Source of the DNA: Actinoalloteichus caeruleus DSM 43889
GTDB taxonomy: Bacteria > Actinomycetota > Actinomycetes > Mycobacteriales > Pseudonocardiaceae
Direction of reading: 5' to 3'
Assembly: GCF_000429185.2 (NCBI RefSeq)
Contig: NZ_AUBJ02000001.1
Location: 496,001 to 560,000 of the forward strand
Length of the DNA stretch: 64,000 bases
A program made the position numbers and the translations under genes. The notes under the pieces are model-generated. The model was not told the DNA's origin. It worked only from the letters and a program-made list of their open reading frames with translations, and made no database searches. The number at the start of each line of letters is the position of its first letter. The first letter of the stretch is position 1. Shown piece by piece: positions 18,231 through 25,851 of the stretch.

Positions 18231-18521
18231 GTGGAGTTGCTGATCAGCTACGACGTTGAGACCGCTACTCGGGACGGTCAGCGGCGGCTGCGCAGGGTGG
18301 CGAAGATCTGCGAGGCTTACGGGCACCGGGTGCAGAAGTCCGTGTTCGAGGTGGTGTGCCGGCCGCAGGACTGGGTGTTGATGAAGCACCGCCTGGCAGA
18401 GGTGATCAACTCCGAGCGGGACAGTATCCGCGTCTACCACCTCGACCGGGGTTCGTTCTCCCGCGCGGAGCACATGGGGGCGTCGCGGCTCGCGCCGCAC
18501 GAATCGCCTCTGGTGTACTGA
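18231..18521 (+). CDS. cas2: Cas2
   Basis: A 96-residue ferredoxin-fold protein that bridges the Cas1 dimers. The start MELLISYDVET carries the conserved Asp after the first strand; GHRVQKSVFEV and DSIRVYHLD are typical. GTG 18231 lies 3 bp after the cas1 stop. It is the last gene of the operon and the array follows downstream on the same strand. Confidence 0.94.
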   Translation: MELLISYDVETATRDGQRRLRRVAKICEAYGHRVQKSVFEVVCRPQDWVLMKHRLAEVINSERDSIRVYHLDRGSFSRAEHMGASRLAPHESPLVY

Positions 18522-18771
18522 CGGTGCTTTCCGGAGACTGGACAGGAAGGGCAGTCGTGACAGGGAATTCCGCTGGTGCGCTCGCAGGCCGGCCGAGCCG
18601 GCCCCAGGGTGGTGCGGATCCGCGCCGTGTGCCGTGTGGAGTTCGCGCGGATCGGAAGCGTCACGCGACACGCCTGGACTCTCCTAAGCAAATCCCGGGC
18701 GTGTCGTCATCTTTGTCTGGTTTGCGGGAAGCTTGTCGCAACATGAAATGGGAAAACCGCTGCTCACGCAG
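18522..18771 (+). other. CRISPR leader region
   Basis: A 250-bp stretch between cas2 and the first repeat, with no gene. The last ~90 bp are clearly less GC-rich than the rest. The decay of the repeat at the other end of the array supports this side as the leader, where new spacers enter. Confidence 0.7.
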
Positions 18772-19549
18772 GTTGCACCGGGCCTCCGGGCCCGGTGAGG
18801 ATCGCAACGAGGACTTGACCGAGTCCTCGCCGACCTGGCCGCGGTTGCACCGGGCCTCCGGGCCCGGTGAGGATCGCAACGCGAAGTCCGACAGCTGGTA
18901 ACGGACGATCTCCCCATAGTTGCACCGGGCCTCCGGGCCCGGTGAGGATCGCAACGATACAATCCGTGCCTCCGCCTCCGGGCCACCGAGGTTGCACCGG
19001 GCCTCCGGGCCCGGTGAGGATCGCAACCATCGGGGACTCCTTCTGTGAAGGGTCGCCCGCCCGGGCGTTGCACCGGGCCTCCGGGCCCGGTGAGGATCGC
19101 AACCGGTTGCGGAGAGTCGCGCCGCAATCCGGTGCGCGACGGGTTGCACCGGGCCTCCGGGCCCGGTGAGGATCGCAACTGGAGACAGAACGGCCCGGGT
19201 GGTGCGGTAACACCAGGTTGCACCGGGCCTCCGGGCCCGGTGAGGATCGCAACGGACATCGACGGCGGCGCCATCCCCGGCGACCTAGCCGTTGCACCGG
19301 GCCTCCGGGCCCGGTGAGGATCGCAACGCCGCCGGCGACGTCGACTCCCTCCTGGCCGCGGTCGTTGCACCGGGCCTCCGGGCCCGGTGAGGATCGCAAC
19401 GCCAGGGCCGGTGGAACGCCTGGCCCGAGTGGTGGGGTTGCACCGGGCCTCCGGGCCCGGTGAGGATCGCAACTTGGACTTCAGGAGCTCGGCTTCCGAG
19501 TTGGTGAGGAGAGTTGCACCGGGCCTCCGGGCCCGGTGAGGATCGCAAC
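18772..19549 (+). CRISPR. Type I-C CRISPR array, 11 repeats and 10 spacers
   Basis: Eleven identical 37-nt repeats begin at 18772, 18844, 18919, 18991, 19067, 19143, 19217, 19291, 19364, 19437 and 19513. Each starts GTTGCACCGGGCC and ends GAGGATCGCAAC. The repeat contains a perfect 8-bp stem, ACCGGGCC / GGCCCGGT, with a TCCG loop, which is the hairpin Cas5 would bind. Spacers are 35, 38, 35, 39, 39, 37, 37, 36, 36 and 39 nt long and all differ. Absence of repeat variants suggests an active or recently active array. Confidence 0.98.
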
Positions 19550-19585
19550 CCACTGATGCTGCCTTGGTGACTGCCAGGGGCGCGC

Positions 19586-19622
19586 GTTGCGCCGGTCCTT
19601 TTCCTAACGGGACTGCGAGGCG
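19586..19622 (+). repeat. Degenerate terminal CRISPR repeat
   Basis: Exactly 36 nt after the last intact repeat, GTTGCGCCGGTCC matches 11 of the first 13 bases of the repeat, while the second half is no longer recognisable. The spacing equals one spacer, so this is probably the decayed, leader-distal repeat. Confidence 0.6.
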
Positions 19623-19689
19623 CCGGGGCGCCCTCCGAAGGGCACGACCCGGAGCCTCGCGTGTTCCTTCGTGCGGATCGTAGTAGGCG

Positions 19690-20127
19690 TCAGAACCCGT
19701 CTGCTGCTCTCGCGATGAACTCTCCCGCCTCCTTCGGCGGGGTGACCTGCGAATCAGCGGGAAATGCGGCCGAGCAGGGGGAAGGCAGAACGCACACGAA
19801 CTGATCGCCACCCACGACCACGGTCACCGCTTTCCCGCCCAAGGCGGGCAAGGTGCTGACCATCAGCGATGCCACGGGTTCCGGCCCAGGCACGATCGCC
19901 GTCACGACCGCTTCCCCGTCCGCCACCAGCAGGGCACCCGCGACCCGTCGGGCCTGCATCACCGGCAGGCCCACGGGTTCCTCGGGTGCGTGCTCGGGGC
20001 GCAGGACAACGCCGAGCCGGCTGGTCTCCACCAGCACGGACACCGGCCCACACCGGGCGGGCATCCATCCGATGATCCGTCCCAGCGCGTTCCCCGGCAC
20101 GAGAACCACCGGCTCCGATGTGGTCAC
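19690..20127 (-). CDS. Hypothetical protein, last gene of coupled operon
   Basis: A 145-residue protein from GTG 20127 that I do not recognise. It is mostly beta-rich and hydrophobic (VVLVPGNALGRIIGWMP, VTAIVPGPEPVASLMV, KAVTVVVGGDQFVCVLP), with three Cys and no clear membrane segment. Its GTG overlaps the TGA of the preceding 48-residue gene (GTGA), the same junction type used throughout this four-gene operon, which supports the start. Function unknown; it might form a structural pair with the other proteins of the operon. Confidence 0.6.
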   Translation of the reverse strand: MTTSEPVVLVPGNALGRIIGWMPARCGPVSVLVETSRLGVVLRPEHAPEEPVGLPVMQARRVAGALLVADGEAVVTAIVPGPEPVASLMVSTLPALGGKAVTVVVGGDQFVCVLPSPCSAAFPADSQVTPPKEAGEFIARAADGF

Positions 20128-20270
20128 CGCGCACCCTGCCTCAGGTAGGGCCGTATCCGGCTGGAACGACGGGGGAGGACGAAGGCACGGACTCGGCAGG
20201 ACCGTGCTGGCGGAATGCGGGGAAGCACCGTGGTCACCGACTCCGCCACATCGACCGGGTTCACGCTCAC
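20124..20270 (-). CDS. Small hypothetical protein (48 aa) in coupled operon
   Basis: A short gene from GTG 20270. It overlaps the stop of the gene before it and the start of the gene after it, both as GTGA, which is the main reason to believe in it. The product is basic (VNPVDVAESVTTVLPRIPP, then an Arg-rich end RRSSRIRPYLRQGAR). No family was recognised. Confidence 0.5.
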   Translation of the reverse strand: MSVNPVDVAESVTTVLPRIPPARSCRVRAFVLPRRSSRIRPYLRQGAR

Positions 20271-20674
20271 CACCCCCGCCGGCATCGTCCGGCTGCCTCG
20301 TCCAGCACCCGTGCCAACTGACGCACCGGGCGGGGACCCAGCAGTAGCGGCCACCCCCACCCATTGCCGGCCAGCGCCAGCCGGGCGCCTCCAGTACCCG
20401 CACCGGGAACGGCGAGGGACGTCACCGCCAGGCGCAACGCCGAGGACCCGACGTGCAGGGGGATCGCGAGATTCCGGCGATGGAGCAGGGCCGTGGAGAA
20501 CTGTCGGGCGGCGTGCGGCGCCACCAGCCCGACGGTGCCGGCGGCGAGCAGGACCGCCGCCGACTCGTCAGCGGTGAGGGTGAGCACGACGGTCGTGGGT
20601 TGTCCGGTGGGTGCCACTGCGGCGACGCTGGCTCGCCAGGCGTCTCGGGGCAGGGTGCGGTGGGGACTGGTCAC
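20267..20674 (-). CDS. Hypothetical protein (135 aa) in coupled operon
   Basis: From GTG 20674. The sequence has a first part with TTVVLTLTADESAAVLLAAG, a middle of alternating strands and small residues (FSTALLHRRNLAIPLHVGSSALRLAV), and an Arg-rich end. No catalytic motif or family was recognised. The start overlaps the stop of the upstream gene and the stop overlaps the next start, both as GTGA. Confidence 0.55.
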   Translation of the reverse strand: MTSPHRTLPRDAWRASVAAVAPTGQPTTVVLTLTADESAAVLLAAGTVGLVAPHAARQFSTALLHRRNLAIPLHVGSSALRLAVTSLAVPGAGTGGARLALAGNGWGWPLLLGPRPVRQLARVLDEAAGRCRRGW

Positions 20675-21162
20675 GGGCTGGGCTCCGTCCAGATGGGAAG
20701 GACTCCGGTCAGGGCCGGGATGGGGGCGGTGGCCGCGGGATCGGGGGGAGGTGCCACCGCCCCCGGCCGTCGCCCGCGCGTGCGCGGGGCGGGCGACGAC
20801 CGTTCCCGGTGCGCGGCGGCGGGGCGCACCGTCGCCGCGCGGTGCCGGCCCCCGAGGGGAGGTGGGGCCGGACGGTGGAAGGGGGCGGCGGTGGTGTCGG
20901 GGTCCGCCGCCCCCGGCCGGGCGCGCCTCGGGGAGTCGGGCGGCGCGTCCGGCCTGTCCTGGGCTCGCGTCGCGAGCAGTACGGCTACGGGGATCGGGTG
21001 AGTGGGTCGGGAGGAGTTGTGTGGAGGTGTGGCAACCGCGTGCCGTGGCTTTTCGCGGTGCCGGTTCTCGCGTTCGAAGAGGACCGCAGCCGCCACCATC
21101 AGTGCCGCGGGTCCCAGCGTGACCACGATGGCGAATACCGGAGTGTTGACGGCCTGCCACAT
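20671..21162 (-). CDS. Membrane-anchored Pro/Arg-rich protein, first gene of coupled operon
   Basis: A 163-residue protein. Residues about 6-27 (NTPVFAIVVTLGPAALMVAAAVLF) form one membrane helix, then a long Pro/Arg-rich, probably disordered segment follows, facing the cytoplasm if the positive-inside rule holds. ATG 21162 is supported by AGGAGGT 6 nt upstream, the best ribosome site in the area. The operator with two GAACC-N6-GGTTC units lies 21 bp upstream of the start, so this operon is probably regulated by the divergent XRE protein. Confidence 0.6.
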   Translation of the reverse strand: MWQAVNTPVFAIVVTLGPAALMVAAAVLFERENRHREKPRHAVATPPHNSSRPTHPIPVAVLLATRAQDRPDAPPDSPRRARPGAADPDTTAAPFHRPAPPPLGGRHRAATVRPAAAHRERSSPAPRTRGRRPGAVAPPPDPAATAPIPALTGVLPIWTEPSP

Positions 21163-21182
21163 GCAGTAACCTCCTGATGTGC

Positions 21183-21216
21183 GAACCGAAAATGGTTCGC
21201 GAACCAGCCTTGGTTC
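21183..21216. promoter_or_regulatory. Tandem palindromic operator between XRE gene and coupled operon
   Basis: Two units GAACC-N6-GGTTC (21183-21198 and 21201-21216) are separated by GC, so the period is 18 bp; the abutting halves make the 12-bp palindrome GGTTCGCGAACC. The site lies in the 141-bp space between divergent starts 21162 and 21304. It is the obvious binding site for the XRE regulator. Confidence 0.7.
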
Positions 21217-21303
21217 TGTGTCCAGCCTGGAGCGTGGTGGCGGAGGTGGCAAGCGCTCGATCGGATGAATGACATCGAGGCTTGGCTGACTACTCTGTGG
21301 TGC

Positions 21304-22158
21304 ATGGCCCGTACCAACCTGACGCCCTTGTCCCGGGCGCTCGGCGACGCCATCCGAAAGCAGCGGACAGCTTCGGGCCTCACCGTTCGCGCGCTGGCGG
21401 ACAAGATGGGGTTACGCCATACCGCGATTGTCAGGCTCGAAGGCGGTACCAGGCGGGCACCGTTGGATGAGTTGGCCGCGCTGCTCGGCACGGTGGGGAC
21501 TCCGCCCGACGAGCGTGACCGCATCATGGCGATGGCACGGGATGTCGACCGCGATACGTGGTCAACGAGCGGCGGGAGCGGCGCCACGGCGCAGCTTGCG
21601 ACCCTGGTGCGTTACGAGCGTGAAGCCATCGCACTCACCGAGGCGAACGCGCTGCTCGTTCCCGGGCTGCTACAGGTGGAGCCCTACATCCGCTCAGTGA
21701 TGGAGGGGCTCCCACCTGACGTCATCGACGCCCGCACTTACTACAGAATCGGCCGCCAGCAAATCTTGACCAGAGCTGAGCCACCCAAGATGCTCGCACT
21801 GATCGACGAGGCAGTGCTCGCCAGGACCATCGGCGGCCCTGCTGTCATGGCCCATCAGATGGACCACCTCGTATCGCTGGTGGACGCAGGAAATGTGGAG
21901 GTGCGGGTTATCCCACTTGCCGCCGGGAGCGCGGCCATGATGGCGTCGGGTTGGATGCTCGTCGAGTTGCCAGACGGTCCGCCAGTGGTCCATCTGGACC
22001 ATGCGCAGGCAGGCACGATGCTCCATACACGACGCGATGTGGCCGCGTTTGAGCAGGCGCGGGATACGATCATCGCAGCTACCCTCAACCCAGAAGCTTC
22101 TCGCCAGATGATTACCCGTTACGCACAGTCCTATCGAAGCACTCAGAGCGAGGAATGA
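21304..22158 (+). CDS. XRE family regulator with DUF5753 domain
   Basis: A 284-residue protein. Residues about 8-65 form a helix-turn-helix (LSRALGDAIRKQRTASGLTVRALADKMGLRHTAIVRLEGG). The remainder is the DUF5753 domain usual in actinomycete Scr1-like proteins (YEREAIALTEANALLVPGLLQ, the segment after VIDARTYYRIGRQ, LIDEAVL, MLVELPDGPPVVHLDH). Such proteins work with a small DUF397 partner encoded just downstream, as here with an ATGA overlap. ATG 21304 matches the usual start of the family; ATG 21265 would add 13 residues. Confidence 0.88.
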   Translation: MARTNLTPLSRALGDAIRKQRTASGLTVRALADKMGLRHTAIVRLEGGTRRAPLDELAALLGTVGTPPDERDRIMAMARDVDRDTWSTSGGSGATAQLATLVRYEREAIALTEANALLVPGLLQVEPYIRSVMEGLPPDVIDARTYYRIGRQQILTRAEPPKMLALIDEAVLARTIGGPAVMAHQMDHLVSLVDAGNVEVRVIPLAAGSAAMMASGWMLVELPDGPPVVHLDHAQAGTMLHTRRDVAAFEQARDTIIAATLNPEASRQMITRYAQSYRSTQSEE

Positions 22159-22346
22159 TGACCACCATTCTTACAGGTTGGCGCAAGTCGACCCGCAGCG
22201 ATAACCAGTCCAATTGTGTTGAGATTGGTGGAGCGCCGGGCTTGGCTGGTATCCGGGACAGCAAGAACCGGGGCGCTGGTGTTCTGGTCGTTGATCGTCA
22301 GGTCTTCGCGGCGTTCATCGAGGCTGTGAAGCGCGATCGTCTCTGA
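22155..22346 (+). CDS. DUF397 protein, copy 1
   Basis: A 63-residue protein with the DUF397 pattern: GWRKSTRS-(D/N), N-C-V-E-I, I-R-D-S-K, a segment rich in Gly and Val, and an F-x-x-F-I-x-x-V-K-R end. The ATG overlaps the XRE stop. In related loci the pair acts as regulator and small partner, sometimes with toxin-antitoxin-like behaviour; here that role is inferred. Confidence 0.85.
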   Translation: MMTTILTGWRKSTRSDNQSNCVEIGGAPGLAGIRDSKNRGAGVLVVDRQVFAAFIEAVKRDRL

Positions 22347-22571
22347 TCCCGACGTTCCGGGCGCGCCTTCGTGCTCCTCGGGCCCGAACCTCGTCCTGCT
22401 CCCGGTGTCCGTCATCCCGGCCGGGGGGGACGATCCCGACCGACAAGGCCGGTTGGTGAGCCCGTTCGAGCGTCGGCGGATGGCGTCAGGGGCGCTGCCG
22501 GGTTCCCGAGAACTGGGGATCCCCACCGGGACTGTTCCGCGCTACGGAGACCAGTACGAAGGGCAGGCAGC

Positions 22572-22763
22572 ATGACCGCACAGGAACTCCTCGGCTGGCG
22601 GAAGGCACGAGCGAGCGGCCCGCAAGGGGACTGCATCGAGGTGGGTGGGGCGCCGGGCTTGGCTGGGATTCGGGACAGCAAGAACCGGGGCGGTGGTGTT
22701 CTGGTCGTTGATCGTCAGGTCTTCACGGCGTTCATCGACGCGGTGAAGCGCGACCGTCTCTGA
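22572..22763 (+). CDS. DUF397 protein, copy 2
   Basis: A second 63-residue DUF397 protein of identical length. From EVGGAPGLAG to the end it is nearly identical to copy 1, at DNA level as well, and similarity continues a few dozen bases past the stop, so it arose by local duplication 417 bp apart. The first 20 residues differ more (LLGWRKARASGPQGDCIE). It has its own ATG but no adjacent regulator gene. Confidence 0.82.
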   Translation: MTAQELLGWRKARASGPQGDCIEVGGAPGLAGIRDSKNRGGGVLVVDRQVFTAFIDAVKRDRL

Positions 22764-22785
22764 CCCCGCGAACGACGTTCTCGGC

Positions 22786-22815
22786 GCGGCCCTCGCACTC
22801 CTCGTGCGGGGCCGC
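22786..22815 (+). terminator. Terminator hairpin after second DUF397 gene
   Basis: GCGGCCCTCGCAC pairs with GTGCGGGGCCGC through 12 bp with one bulged T and a 5-nt loop, beginning 22 bp after the stop. Confidence 0.65.
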
Positions 22816-23083
22816 ATCCCGTTGCCTCCTGGCCAGCCGTCCCGAGCGGACGGGAAGGACGGGAGGAGCGGGAAGGTTGCGCTCGCTGCCGACGCCGTGC
22901 TGCCGGGCCGGAGAGGCCGTCGCGTTCCTCAGGGTTCGGCGCCTCCGGCGCACCACCATGCCGAGCGCTATGGCGGGCCTGGGTCCCACGCCGCCCGTCG
23001 AGCTGTCCCCGAGGTCCGTCGGCACGGAGGTCCATCAGCCCGGCTACTCGGCCCGGGGTGGTCGGTGCCCGGTAGGAACGCGA
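22816..23083. other. Intergenic region before serS terminator
   Basis: No gene and no notable motif between the two terminators of the convergent DUF397 and serS transcripts. Confidence 0.5.
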
Positions 23084-23118
23084 ACGGGGTGTGGACGGTG
23101 AACCCGTCCACACCCCGT
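23084..23118 (-). terminator. Terminator hairpin after serS
   Basis: A perfect 15-bp stem, ACGGGGTGTGGACGG / CCGTCCACACCCCGT, with a 5-nt loop, starts 11 bp beyond the serS stop. It is one of the longest perfect stems in the window. Confidence 0.85.
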
Positions 23119-23129
23119 CTCGTCCGTTG

Positions 23130-24416
23130 TCAGCGCGTGGGGCGCACCAGGCGGTCGGTGCCCACGCGGTCCCGCAGCACCTCGGGCACCAGCACCGAAC
23201 CGTCCTCCTGCTGGAACTGCTCCAGGATGGCGGGCATCAGCCGGCTGGTGGCCAGGGCGGACCCGTTCAGGGTGTGCACGAACTGGGTCTGCTTCGCCTG
23301 CGGCGCGCGGAAGCGGATGTTCGCCCGCCGGGCCTGGTAGTCGCCGGCCCAGGACACCGACGACACCTCCTTGTAGCCGTTGGCGTGCGGCATCCACACC
23401 TCGATGTCGAAGGTCCTGCGCATCGTGGCGCTGGTGTCACCAGCGGCGAGCTTCGACGTCCGGAAGTGCAGGCCCAGCCCGCGCACCAGTGCCTCGGCGG
23501 CGTCGACCATCGACTCGAAGGCCTCGGCGGCGCCGTCCGGGGTGGTGAACTGGAACAGCTCGACCTTGTTGAACTGGTGTCCGCGCACCGTGCCACGCTC
23601 GTCGGAGTGGGTGCCGGCCTTCTCCCGGCGGTAGCAGGGCGTGTAGGCGAAGACCCGGCGGGGGAGCTCCGCCTCGGTGAAGATCTCGTCCTGGTGGGCG
23701 GCGAGGAGCGCGGTCTCGGAGGTCGGCAGCAGGAATTGCGGGCGGTCCGACACCGGGTTGGCGATGTGGTAGACGTCGTCGCTGAACTTGGGGAACTGCC
23801 CTGCGGCGAAGCCGGCGCTCTCCAACAGCATGTGCGGCGGCAGGACGAAGGTGTAGCCGGCGGCGTTGTGCTGGTCGATGAACCAGTTCAGCAGCGCCCA
23901 TTCCAGACGGGCGCCGTAGCCGGTGTACATCCAGTAGCCGGAGCCGCCGAGTTTGGTTCCCCGGTCGAAGTCGACCAGCCCGTACTCCTTGGCGACCACG
24001 GTGTGGTCGATGAAGTCCCCCAGGGCCGGCTTCTCGCCCCACACCCGCAGGACCTCGTTGTTCTCCTTGCCGCCCGGCACGACGTCGTCGGCGGGCATGT
24101 TCGGCAGGCCGGCCATCTCCTGGCGGAGTTCCGCGCCGACGTTCTCCAGCTCGCTCTCGAGGGCGAGCAACGCCGCCTTGGTGTCCGGGGGCGGGGGCAG
24201 GGGCTCGCTCGACTCGCGCTTGGCCTTCGCGTAGGCGCGTGAGGCCTCCTTGCGCTTGCGACGCTCCTCCTCGATCCGCTGGAGCAGCTGACGGCGCCGC
24301 GCGTCGAGGTCGACGATCGCGGACAGGGACCGATCCACCTCGGAGCTGTCGAGTCGTTTCGACAGGGCGGCCGCGACGGCCTCCCGCTCACGGCGGATCA
24401 GGTCCAGATCAAGCAT
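23130..24416 (-). CDS. serS: Seryl-tRNA synthetase, divergent form
   Basis: A 428-residue class II synthetase charging tRNA-Ser. The N-terminal coiled-coil arm that grips the tRNA long variable arm is present (about 25-105, Arg/Glu/Lys-rich). The core has motif 1 near GYGARLEWAL, the TSE loop as LPTSETAL, motif 2 as CYRREKAGTHSDERGTVRG, HQFNKVE, and motif 3 as NGSALATSRLMPAILEQFQQ. Motif 2 differs from the usual bacterial form (F-R-x-E-A-G-S-x-G-x-D-T-R-G), with K-A-G-T-H-S in place of A-G-S-x-G-R. AAGGAA precedes the ATG. It may be the housekeeping enzyme or a second, specialised copy. Confidence 0.93.
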   Translation of the reverse strand: MLDLDLIRREREAVAAALSKRLDSSEVDRSLSAIVDLDARRRQLLQRIEEERRKRKEASRAYAKAKRESSEPLPPPPDTKAALLALESELENVGAELRQEMAGLPNMPADDVVPGGKENNEVLRVWGEKPALGDFIDHTVVAKEYGLVDFDRGTKLGGSGYWMYTGYGARLEWALLNWFIDQHNAAGYTFVLPPHMLLESAGFAAGQFPKFSDDVYHIANPVSDRPQFLLPTSETALLAAHQDEIFTEAELPRRVFAYTPCYRREKAGTHSDERGTVRGHQFNKVELFQFTTPDGAAEAFESMVDAAEALVRGLGLHFRTSKLAAGDTSATMRRTFDIEVWMPHANGYKEVSSVSWAGDYQARRANIRFRAPQAKQTQFVHTLNGSALATSRLMPAILEQFQQEDGSVLVPEVLRDRVGTDRLVRPTR

Positions 24417-24749
24417 GGCGTTCCTTCGTCAGCTCAGGTGCGAGAGTGCGTGAACTCGCCTTCAGGTGGCGGAAGCGGACCAACCGGGCTCCCTACCATG
24501 TCGAACGATCGGAAAGTCTAACGGGAACACCGCTCAGGTCCGGCGGCGGGTTGAGACCGGGTACCCGATCACCGGCAGGGTGGTTGACCTCGGCCAACGC
24601 CGTGGTCCAGGCTTCGCGTGGCTGGCGTCCGCCGCCGCGCTGGGGCCCCCGAGTGACGGGGCCGGCGGCAGGCGGTGCCGGGTTGCCCCGGACTCCGGGC
24701 GGGTCGGTCTCGCGGCCCGACGGATCCGGCTGGCGCGTCCGCTGGTGTC
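24417..24749. other. Region upstream of serS
   Basis: No gene. It holds the serS promoter side and the end of the hydrolase gene; no T-box-like specifier structure was recognised. Confidence 0.4.
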
Positions 24750-25538
24750 TCAGTCCAGCGGGTTCTGGGCGAGGAAGTCGAGGACGGTGTCGCTGGCGGC
24801 GGGGCGGGCCTCCAGGTGGACCCCGTGCCGGGCTCCGTCGAAGATCCGGACCCGGGCGTCGGGGACGCGTCCGGCGATGCGGTGCGCGTTCTCGGGTGGG
24901 GTGAGGGCGTCGTCGCCGCCGTGCAACACCAGGGTGGGAGCGGTGATCCGGGGGAGCAGGTCCCATCCTCGGTGGTCGGTGCTGGCGATGAAGTGGCGGC
25001 GCTGCGACCGCCGGGAGTTCGACGGGGTCACGCTCTCCACCAGCTCCGCGTGGTCCCGGACCCAGTCCGGGGTGAAGAACAGTTCGGTCAACGCGGCCCG
25101 TCCGGCCGGGGTGGACACCGTTCGCAGTGCCTCGTTCGCGGCCTCGGACCGGGGGACCTCCTCGGTTCCGCCGGGGCCGGTGGCGGCGAGGACGAGCGCG
25201 CCGATCCGGTCGGGGGCGAGGGTGGCCAGGACCTGCGCGATCCTCCCGCCCATGGAGAACCCGTAGACGTGGGCCCGGTCGATGCCCTGGGCGGTGAGCA
25301 CGGCGAGGGCGTCCCGGGCGAACAGGGCGGTGGAGTAGTCGGTTTCGGCGCCGTCCTCGCTGCGGCCGGTGCCCCGGTTGTCCATCAGGATGACGCGGTG
25401 CCGGGCCGCCAGGTCCGTGGCCAGCGGGCCCCACATGCGGGAGTCGAGGGACTGGCCGGGCAGCAGCAGCACGGGGTCGCCGTCCCCGTCGCCGTCGTAC
25501 CAGATGCGGGCGCCGTCAGCCGTCGTCGCGTGAGCCAC
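24750..25538 (-). CDS. Alpha/beta hydrolase
   Basis: A 262-residue single-domain hydrolase. VLLLPGQSLDSRMW supplies the oxyanion-hole region, GFSMGG the nucleophile Ser (about residue 99), GGDDALTPP the Asp and ARHGVHLE the His. The lid region (about 135-190) is short. The family includes 3-oxoadipate enol-lactonase-like and peroxidase-like enzymes; the substrate is unknown. GTG 25538 is chosen because the first strand begins just after it; no ribosome site is visible. Confidence 0.85.
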   Translation of the reverse strand: MAHATTADGARIWYDGDGDGDPVLLLPGQSLDSRMWGPLATDLAARHRVILMDNRGTGRSEDGAETDYSTALFARDALAVLTAQGIDRAHVYGFSMGGRIAQVLATLAPDRIGALVLAATGPGGTEEVPRSEAANEALRTVSTPAGRAALTELFFTPDWVRDHAELVESVTPSNSRRSQRRHFIASTDHRGWDLLPRITAPTLVLHGGDDALTPPENAHRIAGRVPDARVRIFDGARHGVHLEARPAASDTVLDFLAQNPLD

Positions 25539-25851
25539 GTCGGGACAAGGTACACGGCCGCACCCGTGTTCCCGGTGGCCCGGGAGGAACGGGAACGGCC
25601 CGGCGCCGGGCGGGAACACCGACCGCCTTGCGCGAGGTGGGGGCCGTGACGTCGGCTGGACGGGCGCCCGGAGGGGCTGGTGTGGACGGGGGCCGGGCCG
25701 TCCGAGCGGTGGACGGGGTTCGCTGGTGACCCTCACGTGCTGACCGCGCTGGTCCACCAGCGGCCGTGGCCGCGGACGTCCGTCCGAAGGCGGGCCACGC
25801 GGGCACCGACGGGATCGACCCGAAGGCCGGGCTGCGGTGGGGGAGCCGGAC
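25539..25851. other. Gap between hydrolase and BTAD regulator genes
   Basis: About 310 bp with no credible gene or distinct motif. Confidence 0.4.

Noticed and set aside
10914-18521. Type I-E or I-B assignment of the cas operon
   Set aside because: Cas8c with CxxC pairs, Cas7 of Csd2 type, no cas6 and the cas4-cas1-cas2 tail all indicate I-C.
18684-19811. Repetitive protein-like frames across 18.7-19.8 kb
   Set aside because: They are translations of the CRISPR array; every repeat unit of the peptide equals one DNA repeat.
22347-22571. Gene remnant between the two DUF397 copies
   Set aside because: A short open frame exists but no similarity to a regulator or other family could be seen.
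24417-24520. T-box leader of serS
   Set aside because: No T-box sequence or serine specifier loop was recognised.
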